Positions 17,601 through 26,723 of a DNA stretch of 55,881 bases are shown here, piece by piece. The notes beneath the pieces are model-generated. The model did no database searches and was not told the origin of the DNA. It worked only from the letters and a program-made list of their open reading frames with translations. How positions within the stretch are numbered: the stretch's first letter is position 1; every line of letters begins with the position of its first letter. Origin of the DNA: Thraustochytrium sp. TN22 (taxonomy: Eukaryota > Sar > Bigyra > Thraustochytrida > Thraustochytriidae); the NCBI GenBank assembly GCA_013306675.1, contig JABLUY010000242.1:1-55881 (forward strand). The letters are read 5' to 3'. A program made the position numbers and the translations under genes.

Positions 17601-19930
17601 ACTCGTCCTCCGCGCCCACGCCGTGAGCCAGCACGTTGGAGGAGAAGTCCGAAGCCGGCACCGGCACGTAGACCTGCGCCAGGCACCGGCTCATGAGCGC
17701 GCCGGATGCGCACACGTCGAGGCGCAGCTCCGAGGGTCGCTGCTGCAGCTTGAGCCGAAAGACGCGGTTCCAAGTCACCGTGAAGCCGGGGAAGTTCAGT
17801 GCGGCGTCGGCGCTCTGCACGACGCGCCGGCCGTTCACCAAGACCACCACGTGCAGCTTCTCCTGCCGCACTGCGCGCCGCCGCTTTAGCTCGCGCGGGT
17901 CTACCTCCTCGTCCTTGTCGTACGCGCCGTCGGTCGTTAGCCGCAGCACGACGGCCTCGCTGTCCAGGGCTGCTGCGCCGTCTGCGAGCACGTCGGCCGA
18001 CGAGGATGACGTCCGCCGCCGGCTGCGCTTATCCTTACCGCTGCGCGCGCCCTTGGTCTGCTCCGGCCGCGACAGCTTGTACCGCTTCAACAGCTCTTCC
18101 GCCTTGGTCAGCGCCGCGCCCTGCAGGCGGCCATCCAAAGCGGATCGCACCAGGCTCGCGACCTGAGAGTACTGGTGCTCGAGCTGCCGCGCCGTATGCG
18201 ATGGCTCCCTGCGCAGGGCCGACAGCTTGACGCTCGTGCTGGTGAAGCCTTGGTGCGTACGGATCGCCTTGAGGTCGGTCCACTGACTGTAGGTCTCCTT
18301 GGTCAGCTCGCGCAGCTCGAGCTCCTCGGCGAGACGCCGCGAGAACATGTCCAGGATCTGGCGCCTCACATCGAAGAGAGCGTCGCCACTCCCGGACCCG
18401 TTCTCCCGCAGGTCCGCTTCGTACTCGAGCAGTGCGCCTAGATGCGACGTCAAGTAGTCCAGCAAATTGTCCTGCACCTTGGTCTGATACTTGATGAAGA
18501 GCCCGCGCAGCTTGGCGGCGGCCACGTCCTCCTCGATGAAGAGCGGGTGGTCATCGAAGGCTAGCGAGCGCAGCGCCACGTCTAGCCCGGCGCTGGCCAC
18601 GCCATGCGCGCTGGCGGAGGAGTGCACGCCGGCCGCTGGCGGCACGAGCCGCGTGCCGCACCAGTCGAGCGCGTCCTTGTCCGCAAGAATCGGATCCGCG
18701 TCTAGGGGCTGCGTCACGTAGGCGTTGCTCGGGTCCTCCTCCACGTTGAGCGAGCCGCCGGGCGTGAACCAGTGCTCCGCCGAAGACAGGGTGGTCTTCC
18801 AGCCTGCGCGTGGTGGCGCAACCGCGGCGCCGTCCCCATGCATGTCGCCGTTGTCGCTCTTGCCGCTCGCAGAGCTGCGTCGCTTGTCCTTCTGCTCAGC
18901 CTCGGCTGTCGGAGCCTGATGCACGTTGAGCACCTCGCTCTCCATCTCGCGCAGGAGGCGGTCCTCGAGGCGTGCCACGTTGCGCCGCGGCACGCCTTGC
19001 GGCACCTCCGGCATGAAGAAGCCCTCGTCCTGCAGGAGCGCCAGGGACTCCTCGTGCTCGTCGTTCGCCAGGCCATCCTCCTCCCTCGCCGACAGCGGCG
19101 CGTCCGGGTCGCGCGCCTCCACCTTGAGCGGGACCTCGCCCCGGAGCGCGGCCTGCTGCTGCAGCGCCTGCCGCCGCCTGCGGACGTTTTGCGCGGCGCA
19201 ATACAGCGCCGAGGGCGCCACGACCTCGGGCTCGAGCTGGCGGGCCATGGTGGCGGTCGCTGGTGCTGTGCTGCCGAAGCCAAGCCGCGAGATTTCCGGG
19301 GCCATCACCACAACGCTGCGCTGGTCAAAGTCCGCGGCGTTCGGGGCAAGCGAGCGCGCATCCTGGTCTTTGAAGACAGGCACACCGTCCTCATCCACGT
19401 CACTGTCTTCGGAGGACTCTCCTTCGTCGTCGGAGCCGTCGCTCGCGTTGGGCCCCTCGCCAGCCCCGCTTTCTTTGCCGCGATGGCCCGGCTCGCGCGA
19501 GCGGCCCCTGGACCGAGCCACGCTGCTCGCCCCCGTCACGGAGGACGCGGCGTCGTGGCGGGGCGACGTCAGCGTTGACGTCAGCCGCTGCTTCTTCTCG
19601 CGCAGCGCAGCGAGTCTCTCCGCGGCCGTCATGCTCTCTACGCATCGGTCATCGTCCTCGTGCGTCAGTTTCCCTTCCCGCACGCCGCCACAAGGTCGCC
19701 CGCCGCCACTTACTTCTGAACGAGGAGGCCTCGCGCTCCTCGCGGCGCGCCGCTCCGCCCTCGTCGCCGCCCTCGTCCTGCGCCCCGCCGTCATCCTCGC
19801 GCCTCCTCGACCCGGACCGCGACCTCCTGCGTCGCTCGCGGCCCTGCTGCTCGCCGCCCTCCTCGTCCTGCGACGACCTCTGCGCATTCGCTCGCAGCCT
19901 CGCCAGCCGGTCCTGCACGGAGTCGCCCAT
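14611..19930 (-). CDS. CC2D2A: CC2D2A, ciliary transition-zone C2 protein (2 exons)
   Basis: Exon 1 is 19930-19714 and exon 2 is 19637-14611, giving 1747 aa. The large frame stays open upstream of exon 2 but reads low-complexity sequence without an early acceptable start. The 93-codon frame starting at the ATG at 19930 reads MGDSVQDRLARLRANAQ and joins exon 2 in phase through a GTAAGT...TAG intron. CC2D2A is a Joubert/Meckel syndrome protein of the MKS module at the base of cilia. Visible parts: a charged disordered N-terminus, a helical region with FIKYQTKVQDNLLDYL, a C2-like domain at ~665-730, a full C2 domain at ~1105-1290, an inactive transglutaminase/peptidase-like domain at ~1440-1580 with IIMGRGIPEGETVYVLL, and the diagnostic C-terminus VPYTNKVFSVWIYLATI. 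Length is close to the human protein (about 1600 aa). It implies a flagellated stage. Confidence 0.9.
19638..19713 (-). other. Intron in CC2D2A
   Basis: A 76-bp intron on the minus strand: donor GTAAGT at 19713, acceptor TAG ending at 19638. Splicing restores the frame (AAG-AGC-ATG) and replaces an implausible upstream reading frame. Inferred from sequence, not from transcripts. Confidence 0.75.
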
Positions 19931-20568
19931 GCCGTCCCCGCTCTAGCCCTCCTCCTCCTGCTGCTGCAGCCCCTGCTCGCCGCCGTCGCGCGGCGTCGCC
20001 GTCGCCGTCGCCGTGGAGGCCGCCCGGGACTGCCGCCCTCCGGCCTGCGTCCTGGCGGCGCGAGTTGCCGTGGGCTGGCCGGCGTCGCGTTGCATTGCAT
20101 CGCTTCGCTTCGCACCCGTCCCTCCCGTCGCATCCCGCCCCGCATCGCAGCGGTCCCGCTCCGCTCCGCACTCGGCATTCCATCGACCGCCAAGCCGGCA
20201 TTTGATCGTTCGCTGCCTCATGATATCCTCGCCGGGGTGCGCGCGCCCCGCAGCGCGCCCCGGGGTGTGCGCGGCGCGGAGCGCCACATCGGCGCGGCAC
20301 GTGCAGCGCTCTCCGAGTCGAGTCGAGTCGAGTCGAGTCGAGTCCACCGAGGCCAGCGGCGAGCTCGGCGGAGAGGGAGGGAGCTGGCTGGCCGCGAGGA
20401 GGCCGCGGGCCCGCGGAGGCCGAGCAGGCCCCGAGCTGGCTGCCGGGCGAGGGCGGCTGGCTCGAGCTGGAGCGGGACTCGGCGCGGCGCGGCGCGGCGC
20501 GGCGCGGCGCAGCTCGCGAGCCCCAGGCGAAAGGGAGGAAGAGCGAGCACGCTGCGCGAGACGAGCGG
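19931..20568. promoter_or_regulatory. Divergent promoter, CC2D2A / coiled-coil gene
   Basis: A 638-bp head-to-head intergenic region that probably serves both genes. It contains a GAGTC pentamer run (about 20313-20342) and a GGCGC run (about 20484-20513). No clear TATA element and no RFX-type X-box was identified by eye. Confidence 0.45.
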
Positions 20569-22443
20569 ATGCGCGGCGCGGAGGAGGAGCAAGAGGAGGA
20601 CGGCGACGCCTTCGAGGCGTTCTTTGGCGATGAGCTGGACGATGGCGCCACGGTGGCGACGGCGGGCGACCGAGCGACGATCGTGTCCGTGGGCGACCTG
20701 ATGCGCGGGGACACGAGCGCGACGCTCGGGCAGAGCGAGGAGATCGAGGCGCTCTTCGCGGAGAACGCGGCGGACCTGGAGACCTTCCGACCCGTGGCCG
20801 GCGCGAGCGCGCCTGCTGCGGCCGCGGCGAGTGATGGCGGCGCAGCGAACGATGGTGGCATGGGGAGTGATGGCGCCGCAGCGACTGGCATGAGCGCCAG
20901 CGCTCGCGCCGGCGCTCACGTCACCCCTCCCGCCAGCGCTCGCGCCGGCGCTCACGTCGCCCCTCCCGCCATCGACCGGCCCACTGGCAGCGAGGTGAGC
21001 GCCGTGGCTCAACTCGAGCTCTCCAAGACGCGCCGAGATCCTGCGGATCTAGGGCTGGCTTGCAAGGCGCCCCGGCAGGGCACAGACGAGCGTGGAGAGG
21101 GCAAGGAGGGCCACGACGAGGCTTCCGTGGCAGCACACACCCAAAAGCCGCGCAGAAAGCTCAAGCCGCTGCGCCGGCGTACGCACGTGGTCGCGCTCAA
21201 GGCACGACGGCTGCAGGAGCTGGGGCGGCAGCTGGAGGGTATGCGCGAGCGTAGGGACTATGAAGGCGCAGCGAGGGCTGCGGCACAGATCCGGGCGCTC
21301 GATGCCTCGCTGAGCAAGGCTCAGGCCGAGGAGGCCAGCGCAACGCACGAGCACGTCGTCAAGACGCTCGACGCCCGCAAGCAGGACTGCATCGAGGTTC
21401 TGCAGCGAAAATGGGAGGCCAAGCTGGATGCCTTTGACCAGGAGACACAGGCCCAGGTCAGTGCGCTGGAGCGCGAGCAGGCTAACGAGTGCCTCGCTCT
21501 GCGTCAGCGTACATACGAAGCATTTCGCGACAAGCCGCTACAATTCTCTGCGACGCTCATGGATCTCAAGCAGCGCGAGCTGGGCCTGTGCAAGGCGCAG
21601 GAGTACGATCAGGCGAAACTTCTTCAGGACAGGATTGAACGGCTCGCCGCGACGGAGCGCGAGCGAGCGCTGGAGGCTTGCCTGCGCAACATCGAGGCTT
21701 CCGTGGCCAACCTGCGCGCACAGCAGCAGCGCATCATGGCCGTCTTCAGAGACCGACGCGACTTGCAGCGGCAGCGCATGGTAAGTGAATCGCGCAGCGA
21801 GGAGCAAAAGGTGCACACGCGGTTCCAGACCGCGCACCGGAGTGCCGGCCTCGCGCATAGCATCGCGCGGCAGAACCTGGCGCGCGGCCGCCGCGAGACG
21901 ACGCTGCAAAAGTCAGCCTCTGCGGACGCCATCGCGCACATGTACCGCTCGTCGGCCGCGGACCGCAAGTACGCGGCGACGCTGACGTCGGTGACCACCT
22001 TGACGGCGTCGCTTCACATGACGAGCAGTGAGAGCGGCGACCATAAAGCCGCCGCCGCGGTGAGCAGCGAGCTATTGCTGGAGGACGGGCCGCGAGCCGG
22101 CGGCCGATCCGTGTCGATCGTGACGGCCATGACGACCGGGTCCGAGGCGCGCCCCGGAGGCTCGCGGCGGCGCGGGCGAAAGCTGCACGCGCACCTGCGG
22201 CAAGCGAGGCGCGAGGCCGGGGCTCCCGCGGCCTCCTGCGATGCGTGCAGACGGCGCATCTCGCAAAAGGCGAACGACTGGGTCTCCATCCCGCGCGACT
22301 ACGGGCGGCACGAGCAGGATGGCGTGGGTCGATTCTGCGGGTGGGCGTGCGCGAAGCGCTGGAACGCGGAAAAGTCGCCGCCACAGCTGCGCTGGGCGCG
22401 GGAACTCTTCATGCGCGCTGCGGAGCGCCGCACGGAGGATTGA
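20569..22443 (+). CDS. Coiled-coil protein with C-terminal FCS-like zinc finger
   Basis: 624 aa from an ATG. The first ~170 residues are acidic then Ala/Gly-rich, with a 17-residue duplication (SARAGAHV twice, near 20900-20960). Residues ~195-410 are a long, highly charged coiled coil. It contains two motifs resembling the UvrB/UvrC-interaction (UVR) helix pair: RDYEGAARAAAQIRAL and EYDQAKLLQDRIERL. The C-terminus (about 560-605) has CDAC...FCGWACAKRWN, a pattern of FCS-type zinc fingers (C-x2-C, then C-x3-C). I do not recognise an orthologue. Head-to-head arrangement with CC2D2A makes a flagellar or basal-body role attractive, but that is inference from position only. Confidence 0.72.
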   Translation: MRGAEEEQEEDGDAFEAFFGDELDDGATVATAGDRATIVSVGDLMRGDTSATLGQSEEIEALFAENAADLETFRPVAGASAPAAAAASDGGAANDGGMGSDGAAATGMSASARAGAHVTPPASARAGAHVAPPAIDRPTGSEVSAVAQLELSKTRRDPADLGLACKAPRQGTDERGEGKEGHDEASVAAHTQKPRRKLKPLRRRTHVVALKARRLQELGRQLEGMRERRDYEGAARAAAQIRALDASLSKAQAEEASATHEHVVKTLDARKQDCIEVLQRKWEAKLDAFDQETQAQVSALEREQANECLALRQRTYEAFRDKPLQFSATLMDLKQRELGLCKAQEYDQAKLLQDRIERLAATERERALEACLRNIEASVANLRAQQQRIMAVFRDRRDLQRQRMVSESRSEEQKVHTRFQTAHRSAGLAHSIARQNLARGRRETTLQKSASADAIAHMYRSSAADRKYAATLTSVTTLTASLHMTSSESGDHKAAAAVSSELLLEDGPRAGGRSVSIVTAMTTGSEARPGGSRRRGRKLHAHLRQARREAGAPAASCDACRRRISQKANDWVSIPRDYGRHEQDGVGRFCGWACAKRWNAEKSPPQLRWARELFMRAAERRTED

Positions 22444-22465
22444 GATTGAGCAGGCGCGATGGCAC

Positions 22466-25400
22466 TTATCGGATCTGTTCCCCGCAGCGGCAGCCGCAGC
22501 CCGAGGCGCACTCCTCGGAGGTGAGAAACCACTCATCGAGGTGCTGCGCATGGCCGCCGTGGCCGCACCAGGGGCAAAAGGTACAGAGGCCGTGCACGGC
22601 CTGATGGCAAATAATGCAGAGGAGCCCGGAGCCCTTGACGCGGCACGAAGGCTTGGTGCAGTGAAGGTCTGTGGGGCGGTCGCCGCAGTGCGTGCAGCCC
22701 GGGACGATGGTGAAGCGCTCGTGGTCGTGCGGGGCCGTGTCGGGCGCCACGTGCTTCATGATCTCGGTGCGCTTCACGTTGAGGCCCCACCGGTGGAGGA
22801 TGCTAGCGTAAGCGCGACGGAACTGATCGTATTGGTGTTTTTGTGCGGGGTCCAGAAGGGAAAGTGTGTTGTTCCACCTTGGGTCGTTGGCCTCGTCCTC
22901 CAGCACGCACGTGAGCGTAGCCAGCGTTTGGATGTCCTTGGATTGCGCGAGCTCGTCGAAGATGCGGCGGACGAGGGAGCGTCCACACGGGTGCATCGCC
23001 CAGCGCTCGCCGATCTCGCGTCGGCGATCCCTGGGCGTGACAATCTTGCTGAGCCCCTGCTCGAAGTCGGCGATGTCCGAGTTGCAGATGAGGCGAATGG
23101 TCAGCCAGGTCTGCACGAGGTCGAAGCGACCGACGGCCTGGCTCGCGTGCATGTTGGCAATGCTGAGCGGCTGCGCGTCCCATACGTGCACGTCCTGGTC
23201 GCTAAAGTCGTCGTACCAGCACAGCATCGACTCCAGAGTTGGATCATCATCGTCATCGTCCTCATCGTAGCTGCCATCGCGCCCGTCGCCATCGTCGTCG
23301 TCGTCGTCGTCGTTGTCGTTGGCGAAGGCGCCGCGGTGGCCAGCGTCCCGATCGACGAAGCCGTCTTCTTCGTCGGCACCGTTGTCCAGGCCGCTGAGAC
23401 TGATGTTGCGCGCGAGCGCGGCGGCGCGAATCGCGTCATCGGGCTCCAAGAGCGAGAGTCTGGCCATGGGCAAGTCGCCGCTCGGCAGGCGGACCTTGAA
23501 GGCGCGGTTGGGGCTCCGCATGAGCTCTTGGACGGGCTGTGAGAGCGGCGGGATGGCCTGCTGGCCGGTCGCCGGCGCGAAGAGGTGGCCCTGTGCGTCG
23601 CGGAAGCCGGCGGCTGGGCGCGCTTGGACAGCGTCGAGGACGCCGATGCGCAGCGCGCGGCCCAAAAAGCGCTGGACCGGGCTCAGCAGGCTGGCGTCGA
23701 GAATGACGACGCGGCGGCGCAGCCTGGCCTGCGAGTTCTTGGCCAGCACTGGGTCGTCCACCACGGGACTGTCGCCGGCGCCTGGAGGCCCTCCGAGGGA
23801 GGACGCCGACCCATGAGCGATCGCCAAGGAGGAGCGCCCCGGGTCGCGCGCCGGGTCGAGCTTGAGGTCCACCGTCCACATGAGGTCGTCGCTGGTGAGG
23901 TCGTCGCTGAGCAGCTGGTGCGGGGTCGCGAAGGACGTGAGCCCATCCTCGGCGAGCGAGAATGCGGACTCGTTGCTCAGGCGCTTGTCGGAGATGCTGC
24001 GGGGAATCGTTTCCGCAAGCTTGTCATCGCTCTTGAGGCGATTCATGAGGTCTCCGTATGTTCGCGGGATGCGCGACATGTCGGTCTGGTTGGCGCGCGA
24101 GGCGCGGGTGGGCGAGGTGAGGCGCCGTTGGCGCGTACGCGGGCTGGCGGCCTGGTGGAAGAGACGCTCGGCGATGCCGCTGCTGTACGCCACCAGGAGG
24201 CCGGGTCCGCTGAAGGTGGCCCCGGCGAAGCGCGGGCACGGCTGCGCGGATCGCTCCACGCCGGCGGAGTCGACCGAGGTGGAGCGCCCGCTCATGCGGA
24301 TGTCGCCCTCGTGCTTGGTGGCGACGGCGACAGCGATGGGCGCGGCGCTCGTGTCGACGAAGGGCGACCTGCGCGACGCTGTGCGCGCACCAGTGGGCAG
24401 CATGCCTCCGTTGGACGCACGCTCGAGCAGCGCGCTCACGCCGGACACCGACGAGCTCGATGAATTGTGACGCCGCGCCTGCATCGCCGACAGCGGGCGC
24501 AGCCGCTTGTGCGCGTCGGCCTGCTGCGTCATCTCCATGTCGAAGATGGCCGGCCCGGCACGAAAGGCCGAGCCGGGCAGCGCGCTGCCCGGGACGGCCG
24601 CCAGGGGTATCGCCGTCGAGATCGTCGCGGCCGCTGCCGTTGGCAGCAGTGCTGGCAAGAATGCAGATGCGGTGGCGTCCAGCTGCTGCGGCTGGTGCAG
24701 CTGCGGCGCGGTTTGCTCCAGGAGCCGCCGCCGCGCCTCCTCGGAGAGCATGTTGACGATCTTACAGAGCACCTTCTCGGGCTGGCTGCGCTTTGCCGAG
24801 AAGTTGATGATGGCCGTTCGGATGTTCTCGATGGCGTGCTCCAGCGTCTTGTCCTTGAGGTCTCGTAGCGGCAGGACGCCGTACTGCGGCGTGCCCGGGC
24901 CAGGCATGTCACTGTTCGCGCCCGAGTATGATACCAGCACGCGCACGGTGCACTCCATGAGCACCTGCATGCGGCGCGCGGGTGGGGCGTCCAGCGAGTC
25001 GAGCCTGCGCGGGTCGGGCGCGCAGCGCGCCACGCAGCACGAGCCGGCGAGGTCGACGCGCTCTAGCGAGACGCCAACGATCAAGCCGTCCTTAACGAGC
25101 CGCTGCAGCCCGATCAGCGCGCCGCGCGCCGTCTGCGGCTGCTGCGAGCCGGCCGTCAGGCTCGAGCTGACGCTCGCCGCCGTGCTCGCGACCGAGTCGC
25201 CACCCGTCGACGAGCTCCTCGCCATCGACGGCGACGACGGCTGCGGTAGATAGAAGATGCTGGTCAAGATCTGCGAGCTCTGCCCGCCCGCCTGCGCCGC
25301 CGCCTGCGCCGCCGCCTGCGCCGCCGCCTGCGCGTTGGCGCCGCCCGCCGCGCCGACCGCCTCCCCGCCGCCGCTGCCCGCCGCGCCCGCCGAGAGGTGC

Positions 25401-25471
25401 CGCTGCTTGCTCATGAACGGCCGCGTACGCGTGCTCCTGCGCGCACCGCCGCGCGCGCCGTCGCCCGCCAT
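22466..25471 (-). CDS. WDR59: WDR59-like GATOR2/SEA complex subunit without beta-propeller
   Basis: About 1001 aa from the first ATG (25471); an alternative start is at 25414. The frame extends to 25615 only through a TTG codon. Residues ~140-260 look like an RWD domain (TVRVLVSYSG, then a long helix with ENIRTAIINFS). The middle is low-complexity, with an acidic Asp run at ~760-780. From ~815 it follows the WDR59 C-terminal pattern: HPCGRSLVRRIF, DIQTLATLTCVLEDE, ILHRWGLNVKR. It ends in a zinc domain with CTHC, CIICHQAVHG, CPWCGHGGH and GCGCRC. WDR59/Sea3 is a component of the GATOR2/SEA complex that signals amino acids to TORC1 at the lysosome or vacuole. The normal N-terminal WD40 propeller is absent, and there is no room for it before the divergent YCII gene. 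Confidence 0.8.
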   Translation of the reverse strand: MAGDGARGGARRSTRTRPFMSKQRHLSAGAAGSGGGEAVGAAGGANAQAAAQAAAQAAAQAGGQSSQILTSIFYLPQPSSPSMARSSSTGGDSVASTAASVSSSLTAGSQQPQTARGALIGLQRLVKDGLIVGVSLERVDLAGSCCVARCAPDPRRLDSLDAPPARRMQVLMECTVRVLVSYSGANSDMPGPGTPQYGVLPLRDLKDKTLEHAIENIRTAIINFSAKRSQPEKVLCKIVNMLSEEARRRLLEQTAPQLHQPQQLDATASAFLPALLPTAAAATISTAIPLAAVPGSALPGSAFRAGPAIFDMEMTQQADAHKRLRPLSAMQARRHNSSSSSVSGVSALLERASNGGMLPTGARTASRRSPFVDTSAAPIAVAVATKHEGDIRMSGRSTSVDSAGVERSAQPCPRFAGATFSGPGLLVAYSSGIAERLFHQAASPRTRQRRLTSPTRASRANQTDMSRIPRTYGDLMNRLKSDDKLAETIPRSISDKRLSNESAFSLAEDGLTSFATPHQLLSDDLTSDDLMWTVDLKLDPARDPGRSSLAIAHGSASSLGGPPGAGDSPVVDDPVLAKNSQARLRRRVVILDASLLSPVQRFLGRALRIGVLDAVQARPAAGFRDAQGHLFAPATGQQAIPPLSQPVQELMRSPNRAFKVRLPSGDLPMARLSLLEPDDAIRAAALARNISLSGLDNGADEEDGFVDRDAGHRGAFANDNDDDDDDDGDGRDGSYDEDDDDDDPTLESMLCWYDDFSDQDVHVWDAQPLSIANMHASQAVGRFDLVQTWLTIRLICNSDIADFEQGLSKIVTPRDRRREIGERWAMHPCGRSLVRRIFDELAQSKDIQTLATLTCVLEDEANDPRWNNTLSLLDPAQKHQYDQFRRAYASILHRWGLNVKRTEIMKHVAPDTAPHDHERFTIVPGCTHCGDRPTDLHCTKPSCRVKGSGLLCIICHQAVHGLCTFCPWCGHGGHAQHLDEWFLTSEECASGCGCRCGEQIR

Positions 25472-25961
25472 CGCGCCGCGGGCCGCGCGCCGCGCGCCGC
25501 GCCGCGCCGCCGGCCGCGCGCGCGCGCGGCCGCACTGCTTGGGCTCTGCCGTCCTTTTCAAATTCAAAAAAGCCTCCACTCCAGCATGACGCCGGACTTC
25601 GCTTTCAAAATTCAAACCCCGTCGCCGCGCTCCGCTGCGACGCCGGCGGCGGCGGCCTCCGCGCGCCGCGCCGCGCCGCGCCGCGCCGCGCGGAGCCCGC
25701 CCGGCGCGCCCGCGGGCCCGCGCTCGGGGCGAGGCCGCGCATGAGCGCCATGCGGCGAGGATGCGGGCTCGCGGAAGATTGGACTCGGAAGCCGCACTGA
25801 GAAGCTAGGATACGCCGCCGAGGCCGCGGCGCGCGGCGGCAGAACGGGGCGGGGCGGCGGAGGCGGAGCCGGTGGACGAGGCGCGGGGCGCGGCGGCGAC
25901 GCTCGCGGGCGCTGGGGCAGGCAGACGGGTCGGGACGGGACGGGACGGTCGGCGAGCAGGC
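25472..25961. promoter_or_regulatory. Divergent promoter region, WDR59-like / YCII gene
   Basis: About 490 bp head-to-head. It has A/T-rich patches near 25555-25615 (TTCAAATTCAAAAAAG and a related TTTCAAAATTCAAA) inside otherwise extreme GC sequence, and a GGGAC repeat near 25932-25950. Nothing coding is supported. Confidence 0.4.
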
Positions 25962-26442
25962 ATGGTCATGATGGCAGGACTCGCGCGCGCGGCGAGGGGC
26001 GCGCGCGCGGCCGGGCTCGCGTCGCGCGCGATGCAGACGCGCGGCAAGCACTACGTGCTGACGTGTAGGTGGGGGCGATGCGGGGGCTGCGCACGCGACG
26101 CGGCGCAAAAGCGCGACGGGGTGGCCGCTGCTGAGATTGACTTGAGAGACTAACATGCCTGGCACCGCAGATGAGTACGTGGACGGCATGCTGGAGAAGC
26201 GTACGCCGTTCCGGCCGGACCATCTCAAGTTCGCGGAGGCGGAGTTCAACAAGGGCACGCTCAAGCTCGCGGGCTCGTACATGAACGGCGACGGCGCAAT
26301 TTTCCACTTTCACTGCGACGACGAGGCGCCGATCGAGGCCTTTGTCAAGGCGGACCCGTACTTCAAGAACGAGCTCGTCAAGGTGCACAAGATCCGCGAG
26401 TTTCTGGCTGTGTTTGCCCCGGAGGAGCTCAAGGTCAAGTGA
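25962..26442 (+). CDS. YCII-related domain protein, mitochondrial (2 exons)
   Basis: Exon 1 is 25962-26064 and exon 2 is 26171-26442, giving 124 aa. The in-frame ATG at 26155 lies inside the intron and would remove the first beta strand. Joining the exons across GTAGGT...CAG creates KHYVLTYEYVDGMLEKR, the expected start of a YCII domain. The domain continues with RTPFRPDHL, a glycine-rich strand with HFHCDDEAP and VKADPYFKNELVKVHKIREF. Residues 1-28 are Ala/Arg-rich without acids, a typical mitochondrial presequence. YCII proteins are small dimeric ferredoxin-fold proteins with a conserved His-Asp pair, and their reactions are mostly unknown. Confidence 0.85.
26065..26170 (+). other. Intron in YCII gene
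   Basis: 106 bp. Donor GTAGGT at 26065, branch-point-like GACTAAC at 26148-26154, acceptor GCACCGCAG ending at 26170. The phase is correct and the join completes the YCII fold. Confidence 0.85.
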
Positions 26443-26723
26443 TATCGCTCCTGTTGCGCCGGAGGATCTCAAGATACACAACCAAGTTCAAGACCAAGGG
26501 AGATCGCTTATTCTTGGCCGGCCGTTCTTTTGCCCTGGAGGAGCTCAAGACCGAATCAGGCGTCCCTATTCTCGCTCGCAAGACGGACCAGCCTCGCCGA
26601 ACACCCTGGCGCTTTTACGTTGCAAGCGACGACCGGACCAGAAAGCAAAATCTTCTCTCGACTTTCACGTTTCGCGGCAAGTACAGCGCACAGAGCCATT
26701 TGCTGGGCGTGTCAGTCAGACAA
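26443..26723. repeat. Decayed copies of the YCII 3' end in a convergent intergenic region
   Basis: The last codons of the YCII gene (GCCCC-GGAGGAGCTCAAG at 26416-26433) recur imperfectly at about 26456-26473 and 26533-26549. ATCGCT recurs with the first of these. The rest shows no coding signal. Confidence 0.5.
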
